From assembly GCA_900470095.1 (NCBI GenBank), contig UBZM01000063.1:62001-126000 (forward strand): a DNA stretch of 64,000 bases, written 5' to 3'. The translations under genes were made by a program, and so were the position numbers. Below are positions 28,124 through 36,416 of the stretch, piece after piece (positions within the stretch are counted from its first letter, which is position 1; each line of letters opens with the position of its first letter). The notes beneath the pieces are model-generated. The model saw nothing but the letters and a program-made list of their open reading frames with translations, searched no databases and had not been told where the DNA came from. This DNA is from Hyphomicrobiales bacterium (GTDB lineage Bacteria; Pseudomonadota; Alphaproteobacteria; Rhizobiales; Beijerinckiaceae).

Positions 28124-29098
28124 CTATTGGGCGCTCCTGCGCTTTCCCCGAGCCGGTGCCACCACTGCAAGGCCCGCAATCACGATCACGACAATGCCGA
28201 TCCAGGTCGCGGCTGATGGCAAATCGCCGAACATCGCGTAACCCAGCGCGGTCGCGCCAAGCAGTTCGAGATAGACCAGCGGCGACAGCGTCGAGACCGG
28301 CGCCATCCTGAAAGCGCTGATCGTGAGCAGGTTGCTGCCGGCCGAAAGCAGGCCCATCAGGAGGATCAGCAGAATCTCCTCGCGATTGGGCACCGTCCAC
28401 TGGAACAGGACGATAGGCGTCAGCAACAGGATACCGAAGACGAGCTGGATGGTCAGCGTCGACAAGGGCGTGCTGTCCTGGGCGGTGGCACGCGTCATCA
28501 CGAGGTAGCACGCCATCAGTCCGCCCGACGCCAGCGCGATCAGTGTGCCGGAACTGCCTTCAGCGTCCGGTCTCACGATCAGCATGGCTCCGATGAAGCC
28601 TAGAATGACGGCCGCCAGCTTTCGGCGATCAAGCCGCTCGCGCAGGACAATCATGGCCAGCAGGGTGGCGATAATCGGAGCGATGAAGTAGGCCCCCAGC
28701 GCGTCGGCAAGCGGAATGCGCGCAATCGCGGTGAAATAGAGCGTCATCGCGCCAACCAGGAAGGCGGTGCGCAGAAGCTGCGGCAGGATCTGGTTGCGGC
28801 CAATCAGCGGCGCCGGCGCGCGCGCCTGCACACATAGCACGACAGGCAGTACGAAGCCGAGCGCTGCGACATAACGAGCCCAGCTTAGAAAGGCCGGGGA
28901 GTGCGCCCCGCTGAGATACTTGCCGATCGCATCCGCGCCGGGGATGAACAGCATCGATATGGCCATCAGAACGATGCCCAGCGCGGGGCCGCGAGTGCCG
29001 TCGGAGGCCGGCGCGCGCTCGTCCTGCTTGTTCGCCTCGACGGGGTTTGAGCGGGGATTAGCGACGGAAGCGCCGGAGGCATCTGAACTTTGGTCCAT
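28124..29098 (-). CDS. EamA/DMT-family membrane transporter
   Basis: The 324-residue protein has a polar N-terminal leader of about 40 residues and then ten hydrophobic spans in two EamA repeats. The second repeat begins near VILGFIGAMLIVRPDAEG, and EllGATALGYAMFGD-like sequence near the C terminus is typical of the drug/metabolite transporter superfamily. Members export amino acids, nucleosides or other small molecules; the substrate here cannot be told from sequence. It is a single minus-strand gene between lolD and dnaE, not part of either neighbour's operon. Confidence 0.82.
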   Translation of the reverse strand: MDQSSDASGASVANPRSNPVEANKQDERAPASDGTRGPALGIVLMAISMLFIPGADAIGKYLSGAHSPAFLSWARYVAALGFVLPVVLCVQARAPAPLIGRNQILPQLLRTAFLVGAMTLYFTAIARIPLADALGAYFIAPIIATLLAMIVLRERLDRRKLAAVILGFIGAMLIVRPDAEGSSGTLIALASGGLMACYLVMTRATAQDSTPLSTLTIQLVFGILLLTPIVLFQWTVPNREEILLILLMGLLSAGSNLLTISAFRMAPVSTLSPLVYLELLGATALGYAMFGDLPSAATWIGIVVIVIAGLAVVAPARGKRRSAQ

Positions 29099-29260
29099 GC
29101 GGCTCTCTAGCAGATTCCGCGACGCCGACAGCCGTGGACGAGCCTGAATGCGCTGACGGGAGCGTACGCGACCTACGCCGAAGGGTTAACTGCCCTTCAC
29201 CACCATCAAGGGGATGTTAACCGCCATCCAGACGTCCAGGATGGAACTAACGCTGCGCGA

Positions 29261-29288
29261 TTGACGAGAACAAAACAGGAATTATGAT
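29261..29288 (+). promoter_or_regulatory. Sigma-70-like promoter with LexA-like box in the spacer
   Basis: TTGACG (29261-29266) and TATGAT (29283-29288) are 16 bases apart, close to consensus at both hexamers. The spacer holds GAAC-N7-GAAT (29268-29282), one base short of the alphaproteobacterial SOS box GAAC-N7-GAAC. The lexA promoter in this window has the same design, with its perfect box between -35 and -10. The predicted start is around 29295, about 23 bases before the small ORF. The box mismatch means LexA control is inference. Confidence 0.55.
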
Positions 29289-29317
29289 GGACATATAGCG
29301 AACATCTGGAGGTCAAG

Positions 29318-29428
29318 ATGGTTTTAGCACGTAAGCTGGTCGTCGGAATGGTGGAGCTTGCCTCGCTCGGCCTCTTCCTTGGGATGATCTGGCTCTGGGC
29401 GGCGCTGCTCGCCGCCCCCAGCGTCTGA
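29318..29428 (+). CDS. Putative 36-residue single-span membrane peptide
   Basis: A short frame from ATG at 29318 to TGA at 29426-29428. GGAGG lies 5 bases before the ATG, among the best ribosome binding sites in the window. The peptide begins MVLARKLVV, has a hydrophobic span of about 24 residues (9-33) containing one glutamate (Glu13) and two tryptophans, and ends AAPSV. Charge placement (Arg5, Lys6) predicts N-in topology. It resembles in layout the SOS-induced small membrane division inhibitors known in Caulobacter (SidA type), but I claim no homology. dnaE follows 74 bases later on the same strand. Confidence 0.62.
   Translation: MVLARKLVVGMVELASLGLFLGMIWLWAALLAAPSV
29397..29417 (+). repeat. 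Strong GC hairpin in the last codons of the 36-residue ORF
   Basis: Perfect 8-bp arms GGGCGGCG and CGCCGCCC enclose the loop CTGCT. The stem lies within the final codons (about Trp27 to Pro34) and ends 9 bases before the TGA. There is no T-run after it. It could slow ribosomes or reduce readthrough into dnaE, or simply reflect Ala/Pro codons in GC-rich DNA. Confidence 0.5.
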
Positions 29429-29502
29429 GCCATCCACAGCCGGCGGAAAGCCTCTCGACTGGACCCGTCGGCTCGCTCCATAAGGGCGGACGAGGTGACC
29501 CG

Positions 29503-32500
29503 ATGAGTCGAGAGCAGGGCCGATCCCGCATTTTGTCCGAGGTGGGTTTCGTCCATCTCCACGTTCATTCGAGCTATTCCCTGCTCGAAGGGGCCATGAC
29601 GGTCAGCACCCTGGCCAAGCTCGCCACTGCGGACGGCCAGCCCGCTCTGGCGCTGACCGACAGCAACAACCTCTTCGGCGCACTCGAATTCTCCGAGAAG
29701 CTTGCTGGTGGCGGCATCCAGCCCATCGTGGGCGTCCAGCTCTCGGTCGATTTCGCCGACGAGATCGATAGCGGCCGCCGGCCCGTTCAGGCGCAGGCCG
29801 TACCGCATATCGTCCTGCTTGCCATGTCCGAGGCGGGCTACGGCAATCTGATGAAACTCGTCACCGAAGCGTGCCTGGCAAGCGGAGGCGCCGGGCAGCC
29901 GATTTCGTCGCTCGAGAAACTGACGGCACATCATGACGGCGTGATCGCGTTGACCGGCGGGCCGGGCGGCCCGATCGACAGTGCGCTGCGTGCCGGGCAG
30001 GTAGCCCAGGCCAGCGCGCGCCTGGCAAAGCTTGCCGAAATCTTCGGCGATCGGCTTTATGTCGAGATCCAGCGCCATGGCCGTGATGGCGAGGCCGCCG
30101 TCGAGGCGCATCTGCTCAGGCTCGCCTATGATTCCGACCTCGCCATCGTCGCGACCAACGAGCCCTTCTTTGCCAAGGCGGGGGATTTCGAGGCGCATGA
30201 CGCGCTGCTTGCCGTAGCCGAAGGGCGACTGGTCTCTGACGGCGAGCGTCGGCGCGTGACGCCAGGGCATTTCTTCGTCACTCGGTCCGAGATGAAGCGC
30301 CGCTTCGCCGATCTGCCGGAGGCGCTGGCCGCCACCGTCGAGATCGCGATGCGCTGCACCTGGCGCGTCGCGACACGCAAGCCGATCTTGCCGCGTTTCG
30401 GCGAGGAAGGGCGCGACGAGGCAGAGGAACTCGAGGTCCAGGCGCGCGCCGGTCTGGCGGCTCGGCTGTCCAAGCACGGCCCGGCTTCGGGCTATACGGT
30501 CGGTGAATACGAGTCGCGGCTCGATTTCGAGCTTTCGATTATCAACCGCATGAAATTCCCGGGCTATTTCCTCATCGTCTCGGACTTCATCAAATGGGCG
30601 AAGGACCAGGGTATCCCAGTTGGGCCGGGCCGTGGCTCCGGCGCGGGTTCACTCGTTGCCTATGCGCTGACGATCACTGACGTCGACCCGCTCCGCTTCG
30701 GCCTGCTCTTCGAGCGCTTCCTCAACCCCGACCGCGTCTCGATGCCGGACTTCGACATCGACTTCTGCCAGAACCGGCGCGAAGAGGTGATCGACTACGT
30801 CAAGCGGCGCTATGGCGAGGAGCGCGTCGCGCAGATCATCACCTTCGGCACGCTGCTGGCGCGCGGCGTGCTGCGCGACGTCGGCCGTGTGCTGGAAATG
30901 CCCTATGGCCAGGTCGACAAGCTGACCAAGCTGGTGCCGCAGAACCCGGCGAAGCCGATCTCGCTGCCGGAGGCGATCGCCGGCGAGCCGAAGCTGCAGG
31001 CGGCTGCGGACGAAGAGCCGGTTGTGGCCCGCCTGCTCGAAATTGCGCAGAAACTGGAGGGACTTCACCGCCACGCTTCGACTCACGCCGCAGGCGTGGT
31101 GATCGGCGATCGGCCGCTCGAGCAACTCGTCGCGCTTTCGGTCGATCCGCGCACCGGTATGCGCGTGACCCAGTTCAACATGAAATGGGTCGAGCAGGCC
31201 GGCCTGGTGAAGTTCGACTTCCTCGGCCTCAAGACGCTGACGACGTTGACCACAGCCGTCACGCTGATTGCCCAGCGCGACATCCAGATCGACCTCGCCA
31301 AGCTGCCCTTCGACGATCCGAAGAGCTACGAAATGCTGGCGCGCGGCGAGACGGTCGGCGTGTTCCAGGTTGAATCGGCGGGCATGCGCAAGGCCCTGGT
31401 CGAGATGAAGGCCGACCGGATCGAGGACCTGATTGCGCTCGTCGCCCTCTACCGGCCGGGTCCGATGGACAACATCCCGACCTATTGCCGCCGCAAGCTG
31501 GGCTTGGAGGATCCCACCTATCTCCATCCGAAGCTGGAACCGATCCTGGCCGAAACGCATGGCATCATCGTCTACCAGGAACAGGTGATGCAGGTGGCGC
31601 AGGCGCTCTCGGGCTATTCGCTCGGTGAGGCCGATTTGCTGCGTCGCGCCATGGGCAAGAAGATCAAGGCGGAGATGGACGCTCAGCGCGACCGCTTCGT
31701 GAAGGGCGCCGTCGAAGGCGGCATGACGAAGAGCATCGCCTCCGAGATCTTCGACCTGCTCGCGAAGTTCGCCGACTATGGCTTCAACAAGAGCCACGCC
31801 GCCGCCTATGCCGTCGTCGCGTTCCAGACCGCCTATCTCAAGGCGAATTTCCCGGTCGAGTTCCTCGCCGCGTCGATGACGCTCGACATGGGCAACACCG
31901 ACAAGCTCTCGGAATTCCGGCGTGATGCCGAGCGCCTCGGTATCACGGTCGAGCCGCCCTCGATCAACCGCTCGGGCGTCGAGTTCGACGTGGCCGATGG
32001 CGCGATCCGCTACGCGCTCGGCGCGATAAAGGGGGTGGGGCGCACGGCGGTCGAATCCGTCGTCGTGGCGCGTAATTCGGAAGGGCCGTTCCGCGATCTC
32101 GCCGATTTTGCGCGCCGCATCGACACCAAGCTCGTCAACCGCCGCACGATCGAGGCCTTGATCGCCGCTGGTGCGCTTGATCCGCTGGAGAAGGACCGCG
32201 CACGTGCCATGGCCGCGATCGACGGCATGCTGGCGCTCTCCAACCGCACGCGCGAGGCGGCTGCCGGTGGCCAGTCCGAGCTCTTTGGTGGGGGCTCCGT
32301 TGCGGAAGCCTTTCGCATCCCGCCGACCGAGCCGTGGGCGCCTGCCGAGCGACTGCGGCGCGAACATGACGCCGTCGGCTTCTTCCTGTCGGGACATCCG
32401 CTCGACGATTACGAACATGTGTTGAAGCGGCTGCGCGTTCAGCGTTTTGCCGATTTTGCCAAGACGGTCAGGGCAAACGGGACCTCCGTCGCCAAAGTCG

Positions 32501-32976
32501 CGGTCTCGGTCATCGACAAGTCGGAGCGCCGCACCAAGTCCGGCAACAAGATGGGCATCGTCAACCTGTCAGATCCCAGCGGGCAGTTCGAGGCGATCCT
32601 GTTCTCGGAAGGACTGCAGCGCTACCGCGATCTGCTGGAGCCGGGCCGGGCGCTGGTGTTGCGCCTCAGCGCGGTGCTCGATGGCGAGGACGTTCGACCC
32701 CGCATCGAGGATGTCGAGGTACTCGATGATCTGGCCGCTCGCCAGAAACAGGATCTGCTGGTCTACTTGCGCGACGACAGGGCACTGGGCAGCATTGCGG
32801 AGCGCATTCGCCCGCGCGAAGGCGCCCGCGCCGAGGGCAAGGTTGCGGTGATCATGATCCTCGACGATGGCGCGCAGGAGGTCGAGATCGAGTTGCCGGG
32901 CCGCTACCCGGTCAACCAGCAGATTGCCAACGCGGTACGGGCGGCGCCGGGCGTGGTCAGCGTGGAATTGCGCTGA
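29503..32976 (+). CDS. dnaE: DNA polymerase III alpha subunit
   Basis: This is the catalytic subunit of the replicative polymerase, 1157 residues. The N-terminal PHP domain starts FVHLHVHSSYSLLEGA. The polymerase core has GPGRGSGAGSLVAY and the active-site aspartates in PDFDIDFCQNRR, followed by the fingers and the tandem HhH region. An OB fold follows near 1000-1060 (GNKMGIVNLSDPSGQFEAILFS). Size and the complete PHP domain fit the replicative DnaE1 rather than the SOS-associated ImuC/DnaE2. ATG at 29503 is used; a few in-frame codons later could also initiate. Confidence 0.95.
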   Translation: MSREQGRSRILSEVGFVHLHVHSSYSLLEGAMTVSTLAKLATADGQPALALTDSNNLFGALEFSEKLAGGGIQPIVGVQLSVDFADEIDSGRRPVQAQAVPHIVLLAMSEAGYGNLMKLVTEACLASGGAGQPISSLEKLTAHHDGVIALTGGPGGPIDSALRAGQVAQASARLAKLAEIFGDRLYVEIQRHGRDGEAAVEAHLLRLAYDSDLAIVATNEPFFAKAGDFEAHDALLAVAEGRLVSDGERRRVTPGHFFVTRSEMKRRFADLPEALAATVEIAMRCTWRVATRKPILPRFGEEGRDEAEELEVQARAGLAARLSKHGPASGYTVGEYESRLDFELSIINRMKFPGYFLIVSDFIKWAKDQGIPVGPGRGSGAGSLVAYALTITDVDPLRFGLLFERFLNPDRVSMPDFDIDFCQNRREEVIDYVKRRYGEERVAQIITFGTLLARGVLRDVGRVLEMPYGQVDKLTKLVPQNPAKPISLPEAIAGEPKLQAAADEEPVVARLLEIAQKLEGLHRHASTHAAGVVIGDRPLEQLVALSVDPRTGMRVTQFNMKWVEQAGLVKFDFLGLKTLTTLTTAVTLIAQRDIQIDLAKLPFDDPKSYEMLARGETVGVFQVESAGMRKALVEMKADRIEDLIALVALYRPGPMDNIPTYCRRKLGLEDPTYLHPKLEPILAETHGIIVYQEQVMQVAQALSGYSLGEADLLRRAMGKKIKAEMDAQRDRFVKGAVEGGMTKSIASEIFDLLAKFADYGFNKSHAAAYAVVAFQTAYLKANFPVEFLAASMTLDMGNTDKLSEFRRDAERLGITVEPPSINRSGVEFDVADGAIRYALGAIKGVGRTAVESVVVARNSEGPFRDLADFARRIDTKLVNRRTIEALIAAGALDPLEKDRARAMAAIDGMLALSNRTREAAAGGQSELFGGGSVAEAFRIPPTEPWAPAERLRREHDAVGFFLSGHPLDDYEHVLKRLRVQRFADFAKTVRANGTSVAKVAVSVIDKSERRTKSGNKMGIVNLSDPSGQFEAILFSEGLQRYRDLLEPGRALVLRLSAVLDGEDVRPRIEDVEVLDDLAARQKQDLLVYLRDDRALGSIAERIRPREGARAEGKVAVIMILDDGAQEVEIELPGRYPVNQQIANAVRAAPGVVSVELR

Positions 32977-32993
32977 GAAGCGGAGAGGGCAGC

Positions 32994-33608
32994 ATGACAG
33001 CCCTGATTGTCGTCGATGTGCAGAACGATTTCTGCCCGGGCGGACCTCTCGCCATTGCTGGTGGAGACGAGATCATCCCCGTGGTCAACGCGCTCGGTCG
33101 CCGCTTTCAAACGGTGGTCCTGACCCAGGACTGGCATCCGGCAGGGCACTCCTCCTTTGCCTCGCACCATCCTGGCAGGACGCATTTTGAGAGCGTGGCG
33201 ATGGCCTATGGCGAGCAGGTGCTTTGGCCTGATCACTGTGTCCAGGGCACGCGAGGCGCGGAGTTTCATCCAGGCCTCGACCTGCCGCATGCCCAGGCCA
33301 TCATCCGAAAGGGCTATCGCTCCGGAATCGACAGCTACTCCGGCTTCTTCGAGGCCGACCGTGTGACTCCCACAGGATTGGGGGGCTATCTCAAGGAACG
33401 CGGCATCTCGCGAGTCGCCATTGTCGGGCTCGCGACGGATTTTTGCGTCAACTGGACCGCGCAGGATGCTGTCCGGAGTGGGCTGGAAACCTTTGTTGTC
33501 GAGGAGGCTTGCCGAGCCATTGATCTCAATGGCTCGCTAGCCAAGGCCTGGTCCGACATGTCGGCGCTTGGGGTCAGGCGCTTCGCCCCGCAGGAGTTAC
33601 CGATGTGA
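32994..33608 (+). CDS. pncA: Nicotinamidase
   Basis: PncA deamidates nicotinamide to nicotinate for NAD salvage. The 204 residues contain the cysteine-hydrolase triad: Asp8 in IVVDVQNDFCPGG, the lysine in IRKGYRSGIDSYSGFF, and the cysteine in VGLATDFCVNWTA. The metal-binding DWHPAGHSSFASHH is also clear. It begins 17 bases after dnaE and is followed within 10 bases by the WYL regulator gene. It starts a group of accessory genes placed between dnaE and rpsB. Confidence 0.9.
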   Translation: MTALIVVDVQNDFCPGGPLAIAGGDEIIPVVNALGRRFQTVVLTQDWHPAGHSSFASHHPGRTHFESVAMAYGEQVLWPDHCVQGTRGAEFHPGLDLPHAQAIIRKGYRSGIDSYSGFFEADRVTPTGLGGYLKERGISRVAIVGLATDFCVNWTAQDAVRSGLETFVVEEACRAIDLNGSLAKAWSDMSALGVRRFAPQELPM

Positions 33609-33617
33609 CGCAGGCAG

Positions 33618-34310
33618 ATGTCGCGCTCGCAACGCCTGTTTGACCTGATCCAGCTGCTGCGGCGCCATCGTCGCCCGGTCTCCGGCCGGCGGCTCGCCGA
33701 CGAACTTCGTGTCAGCATACGCACCCTCTACCGCGACATCGTCACCTTGCAGGCGCAAGGCGCGCCGATCGAAGGCGAGCCGGGACTGGGCTATATTCTC
33801 AAGCCGGGTTTCATGCTGCCGCCGCTGATGTTCTCCGAGGACGAGATCGAAGCACTGGTGCTCGGCTCGCGCTGGGTGTCCGACCGGGCTGATGGTCGTC
33901 TTGCCCTGGCGGCGCGCGATGCGCTGGCCAAGATCCTCGCCGTCCTGCCAGGTGATCTGCGCGATGATGCCGAGGCGTCCGCCCTGTTGGTCGGTCCCGG
34001 TGCCGCGATCATGGCGGAAAGCTCCGATCTCTCTGCCATCCGCAAGGCGATCCGTTCAGAGCGCAAACTCTCGATCCTCTACCGTGATGGTGTCGGGAAG
34101 GCGAGCGAGAGGGTCGTCTGGCCGTTCGCCTTGAGCTTTTTCGACCATGTCCGCGTCGTCGTCGCGTGGTGCGAACTGCGGCAGGATTTCCGGCATTTCC
34201 GCACCGACCGCATCTCGCAGGTTCAGCCGCTGGACATCCGCTATCCGCGCCGGCGCCAGGGCTTGCTGAAGGAGTGGCGCGAGCGGGAGGGAATTCCGCA
34301 ACCATCGTGA
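33618..34310 (+). CDS. YafY-type HTH/WYL transcriptional regulator
   Basis: The 230-residue protein has an N-terminal DeoR-like helix-turn-helix (residues 1-60: SQRLFDLIQLLRRHRRPVSG, then ADELRVSIRTLYRDI). A C-terminal WYL domain with LSILYRDGVGKASERVVWPFAL follows. WYL regulators sense nucleic-acid-related or other ligands and often control adjacent genes. The likeliest local targets are the VOC and EVE genes just downstream, 69 bases on. No operator repeat is evident in that gap. Confidence 0.85.
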   Translation: MSRSQRLFDLIQLLRRHRRPVSGRRLADELRVSIRTLYRDIVTLQAQGAPIEGEPGLGYILKPGFMLPPLMFSEDEIEALVLGSRWVSDRADGRLALAARDALAKILAVLPGDLRDDAEASALLVGPGAAIMAESSDLSAIRKAIRSERKLSILYRDGVGKASERVVWPFALSFFDHVRVVVAWCELRQDFRHFRTDRISQVQPLDIRYPRRRQGLLKEWREREGIPQPS

Positions 34311-34379
34311 GCGACACTGCCGGAAATTGGCAGCATCTGCATCTAGGATCTCCTCATCGCCCAACCGGAGACATGACCG

Positions 34380-34751
34380 ATGCAGAACGCCAGTTTCGTC
34401 ATCCTTTACGTCGACAGCCCGACTGCGAGCTGCCGGTTCTATCGTGCGCTGCTCGGAGCCGAACCGGTTGAAGCCTCTCCGACCTTTGCATTGTTCGCGC
34501 TGAAGTCGGGCATCATGCTCGGGCTCTGGTCGCGCCATACGGTCGAGCCCGGAGCGGAAGCAGCCGGCGGCGGCGGAGAGCTGGGCATGCCTGTTGGTCG
34601 CGCTGATCAGGTCGATGCGATCCATCAGGAGTGGAAGGAGCGCGGCATCACCATCCTTCAGGAGCCGGTCGATCTCGATTTCGGCCGCACCTTCGTCGCG
34701 ACCGACCCGGATGGCCATCGCCTGCGTGTTTTCTCTCCGACCGAAGCCTGA
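34380..34751 (+). CDS. VOC (glyoxalase-like) superfamily protein
   Basis: A 123-residue protein with two beta-alpha-beta-beta-beta repeats: [30 protein letters not shown] in the first half, and the ending [20 protein letters not shown] in the second. This is the vicinal-oxygen-chelate fold used by glyoxalases, dioxygenases and antibiotic-binding proteins. The expected metal ligands are not all evident, so it may be a binding protein. It lies between a YafY-type regulator and an EVE protein; YafY-VOC pairs are common. The substrate is unknown. Confidence 0.8.
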   Translation: MQNASFVILYVDSPTASCRFYRALLGAEPVEASPTFALFALKSGIMLGLWSRHTVEPGAEAAGGGGELGMPVGRADQVDAIHQEWKERGITILQEPVDLDFGRTFVATDPDGHRLRVFSPTEA

Positions 34752-34761
34752 GGAGGCGAGC

Positions 34762-35205
34762 ATGGCCGGCTACTGGATCGTGGTCGCTTCAGCCGAGCAT
34801 GCCCGGCTAGGATTGGCCGGAGGCTTCATGCAGGTTTGCCATGGCAAGGCCGGGCCCTTGCGTCGGATTCGGGCCGGTGATGGCGTCGCCTGCTACTCGC
34901 CGACTGAAACCTTCGGTGGCGGGGAGAGGCTGCAGGCCTTCACCGCGATCGGTCGAGTCTGCGGCGACGAGCCCTATCCTGCCGATATGGGGGGCGGCTT
35001 TCGACCGTCCCGGCGCGATGTCGCTTGGCTTGCCGCATCCGAGGCATCGATCAAGCCGCTGCTCGACAACCTGGAATTGACATCCGGGCGGCTGAACTGG
35101 GGCTACCTGTTTCGCTTCGGGCTGGTTGCCGTCAGCGCTCATGACTTCACACTGATCGCTCAGGCCATGTCGGCGCCCGAGTTGGAAACCCTGACAGCTG
35201 CGTGA
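34762..35205 (+). CDS. EVE domain-containing protein
   Basis: The 147-residue product starts [17 protein letters not shown] and follows the EVE/PUA-like pattern: [29 protein letters not shown], then [17 protein letters not shown] domains bind modified bases in DNA or RNA and occur in restriction, toxin and RNA-modification contexts. The start at 34762 has GAGGAGG 6 bases upstream, which decides it over an earlier in-frame ATG. The stop of the VOC gene lies 10 bases before it, suggesting one transcript. Its ligand is not predictable here. Confidence 0.85.
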   Translation: MAGYWIVVASAEHARLGLAGGFMQVCHGKAGPLRRIRAGDGVACYSPTETFGGGERLQAFTAIGRVCGDEPYPADMGGGFRPSRRDVAWLAASEASIKPLLDNLELTSGRLNWGYLFRFGLVAVSAHDFTLIAQAMSAPELETLTAA

Positions 35206-35434
35206 CGCCTGGCGTCCGAGCAGTGCCGTCGCACGGCGGACGGTTGTCCGGATCCTTTGCAAAAGGGGACGATCGAGAATGCTGGCGGCGAGCGCGCTGC
35301 GGGTCGACCTCCGGTTGAGTGTACCCTGCCATGACAGTCGCGCGATTGTCTTGACCTGCCCGCAAGGTTAGTCACGACCCTGGGGAAACGGGGTACGCGT
35401 CGATCCGATGTTCATTGCTTGAGGGAAAGCCGTT

Positions 35435-35830
35435 ATGTCGTTTCTTTTGAAGCCCTTTTGCGCAGTTGGCGCACTGGTTTCCGTTCTCTCTGCCGGTCCG
35501 GCCTTGGCGCAGAGCCAGGCCGACCAGCTCGCGGTCGTCTATCAATCAGGCCGCAATCAGCTTGGGATACTGACCTACTGCAACGAGAAAGGTCACATCG
35601 GAGCTGATGTGGTCGAGATCCAGAAGAAGATGCTCGGCCTGATCCCGGCTCCTGCCGACAAGAGCGGCGGGGATGCCGCCGAAGCGCAGGGCAAGAAGGG
35701 GACGATTGCCATGATGGGCGTCACGCAGGACATCGAGGCGATAGCCAAGGCCCAGAATGCATCGGCCGCGACCTACTGCAAGCAGATTGGCGATGTGGTG
35801 AAGCAAGCGGGCGCAGCCCTGCCCAAATAG
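35435..35830 (+). CDS. Small exported protein of unknown function
   Basis: The 131-residue protein has a Sec signal peptide (1-25, cleavage after ALAQ-like sequence near SAGPALAQS). A mature part of about 105 residues, mostly helical, follows. Two cysteines occur in matching short contexts, TYCNEKG and TYCKQIG, about 70 residues apart, and may form a disulfide. GAGGGAAAG precedes the ATG. Similar proteins in Hyphomicrobiales are, as I recall, sometimes labelled pore-forming ESAT-6 family proteins, but I see no WxG motif and regard that name as weak. Confidence 0.7.
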   Translation: MSFLLKPFCAVGALVSVLSAGPALAQSQADQLAVVYQSGRNQLGILTYCNEKGHIGADVVEIQKKMLGLIPAPADKSGGDAAEAQGKKGTIAMMGVTQDIEAIAKAQNASAATYCKQIGDVVKQAGAALPK

Positions 35831-35928
35831 CGATCCGGGGTCGCGCTCTCGGGTTATGGTCGCCGGCCATGGTAAGGCCGGCGATCCGGCTTCCGGCTGA
35901 ATTCGTTCCGGTTTGGGAGGTGAGGACG

Positions 35929-36255
35929 ATGGCGACGGGAGATGATCTGCGCTGTCTGGCGCTGGCTCTGGACGGCACGATCGAGGCTCCGCACTTCGAC
36001 CGGTCCGCCTTCAAGGTTTCGCGAATCTACGTCACTCTCGCTCCTGACGGTTGCAGCGCTAATTTCAGCTTCTCGCCCGAGGAGCAGGAATTCAGGTGCC
36101 TGATGGCGCCGGATGCCTTCAGCCCCGTGTCAAATGCCTGGGGCAAGCGAGGTTGGACGACGGCCAATCTTTCCAGGCTCGGCTTGGCTGAGCTTGCCGG
36201 AGCGCTCGAGGCGGCATGGGCGCATGGCGCGCAAAAGAAGCCACGGCGCCGATGA
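35929..36255 (+). CDS. MmcQ/YjbR family protein
   Basis: This 108-residue protein starts MATGDDLRCLALALDGTIEAPHF, has FKVSRIYVTLAPDG and FSFSPEEQEFRCLMAPDAF in the middle, and ends with a lysine/arginine-rich tail. The pattern is that of the YjbR (MmcQ) family, which adopts a CyaY-like fold and is sometimes called DNA-binding on slim evidence. The start at 35929 is fixed by GGGAGGTGAGGACG just upstream; an in-frame ATG at 35869 has no such site. It is the last of the accessory genes before rpsB. Confidence 0.8.
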   Translation: MATGDDLRCLALALDGTIEAPHFDRSAFKVSRIYVTLAPDGCSANFSFSPEEQEFRCLMAPDAFSPVSNAWGKRGWTTANLSRLGLAELAGALEAAWAHGAQKKPRRR

Positions 36256-36416
36256 CCTGCTGAGGTGCGAGCCTTGCGTTCCCACGCTTTCCCGTGTAAG
36301 GCGCAGGCCATCCCACATGGGGAGCATCGCCTCACTCCCGAGGCGTTCCGGTGACTTGGCAGTCCATGCCTTGTTCATTCGCACCCCAGAGGCTCAACCG
36401 GAAGGACGATCGAATC

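Noticed and set aside
30649-32418. 589-codon open frame on the minus strand within dnaE
   Set aside because: It lies wholly antisense to conserved DnaE sequence, has no recognisable domain and is Arg/His/Asp-rich as expected from the opposite strand of a GC-rich gene.
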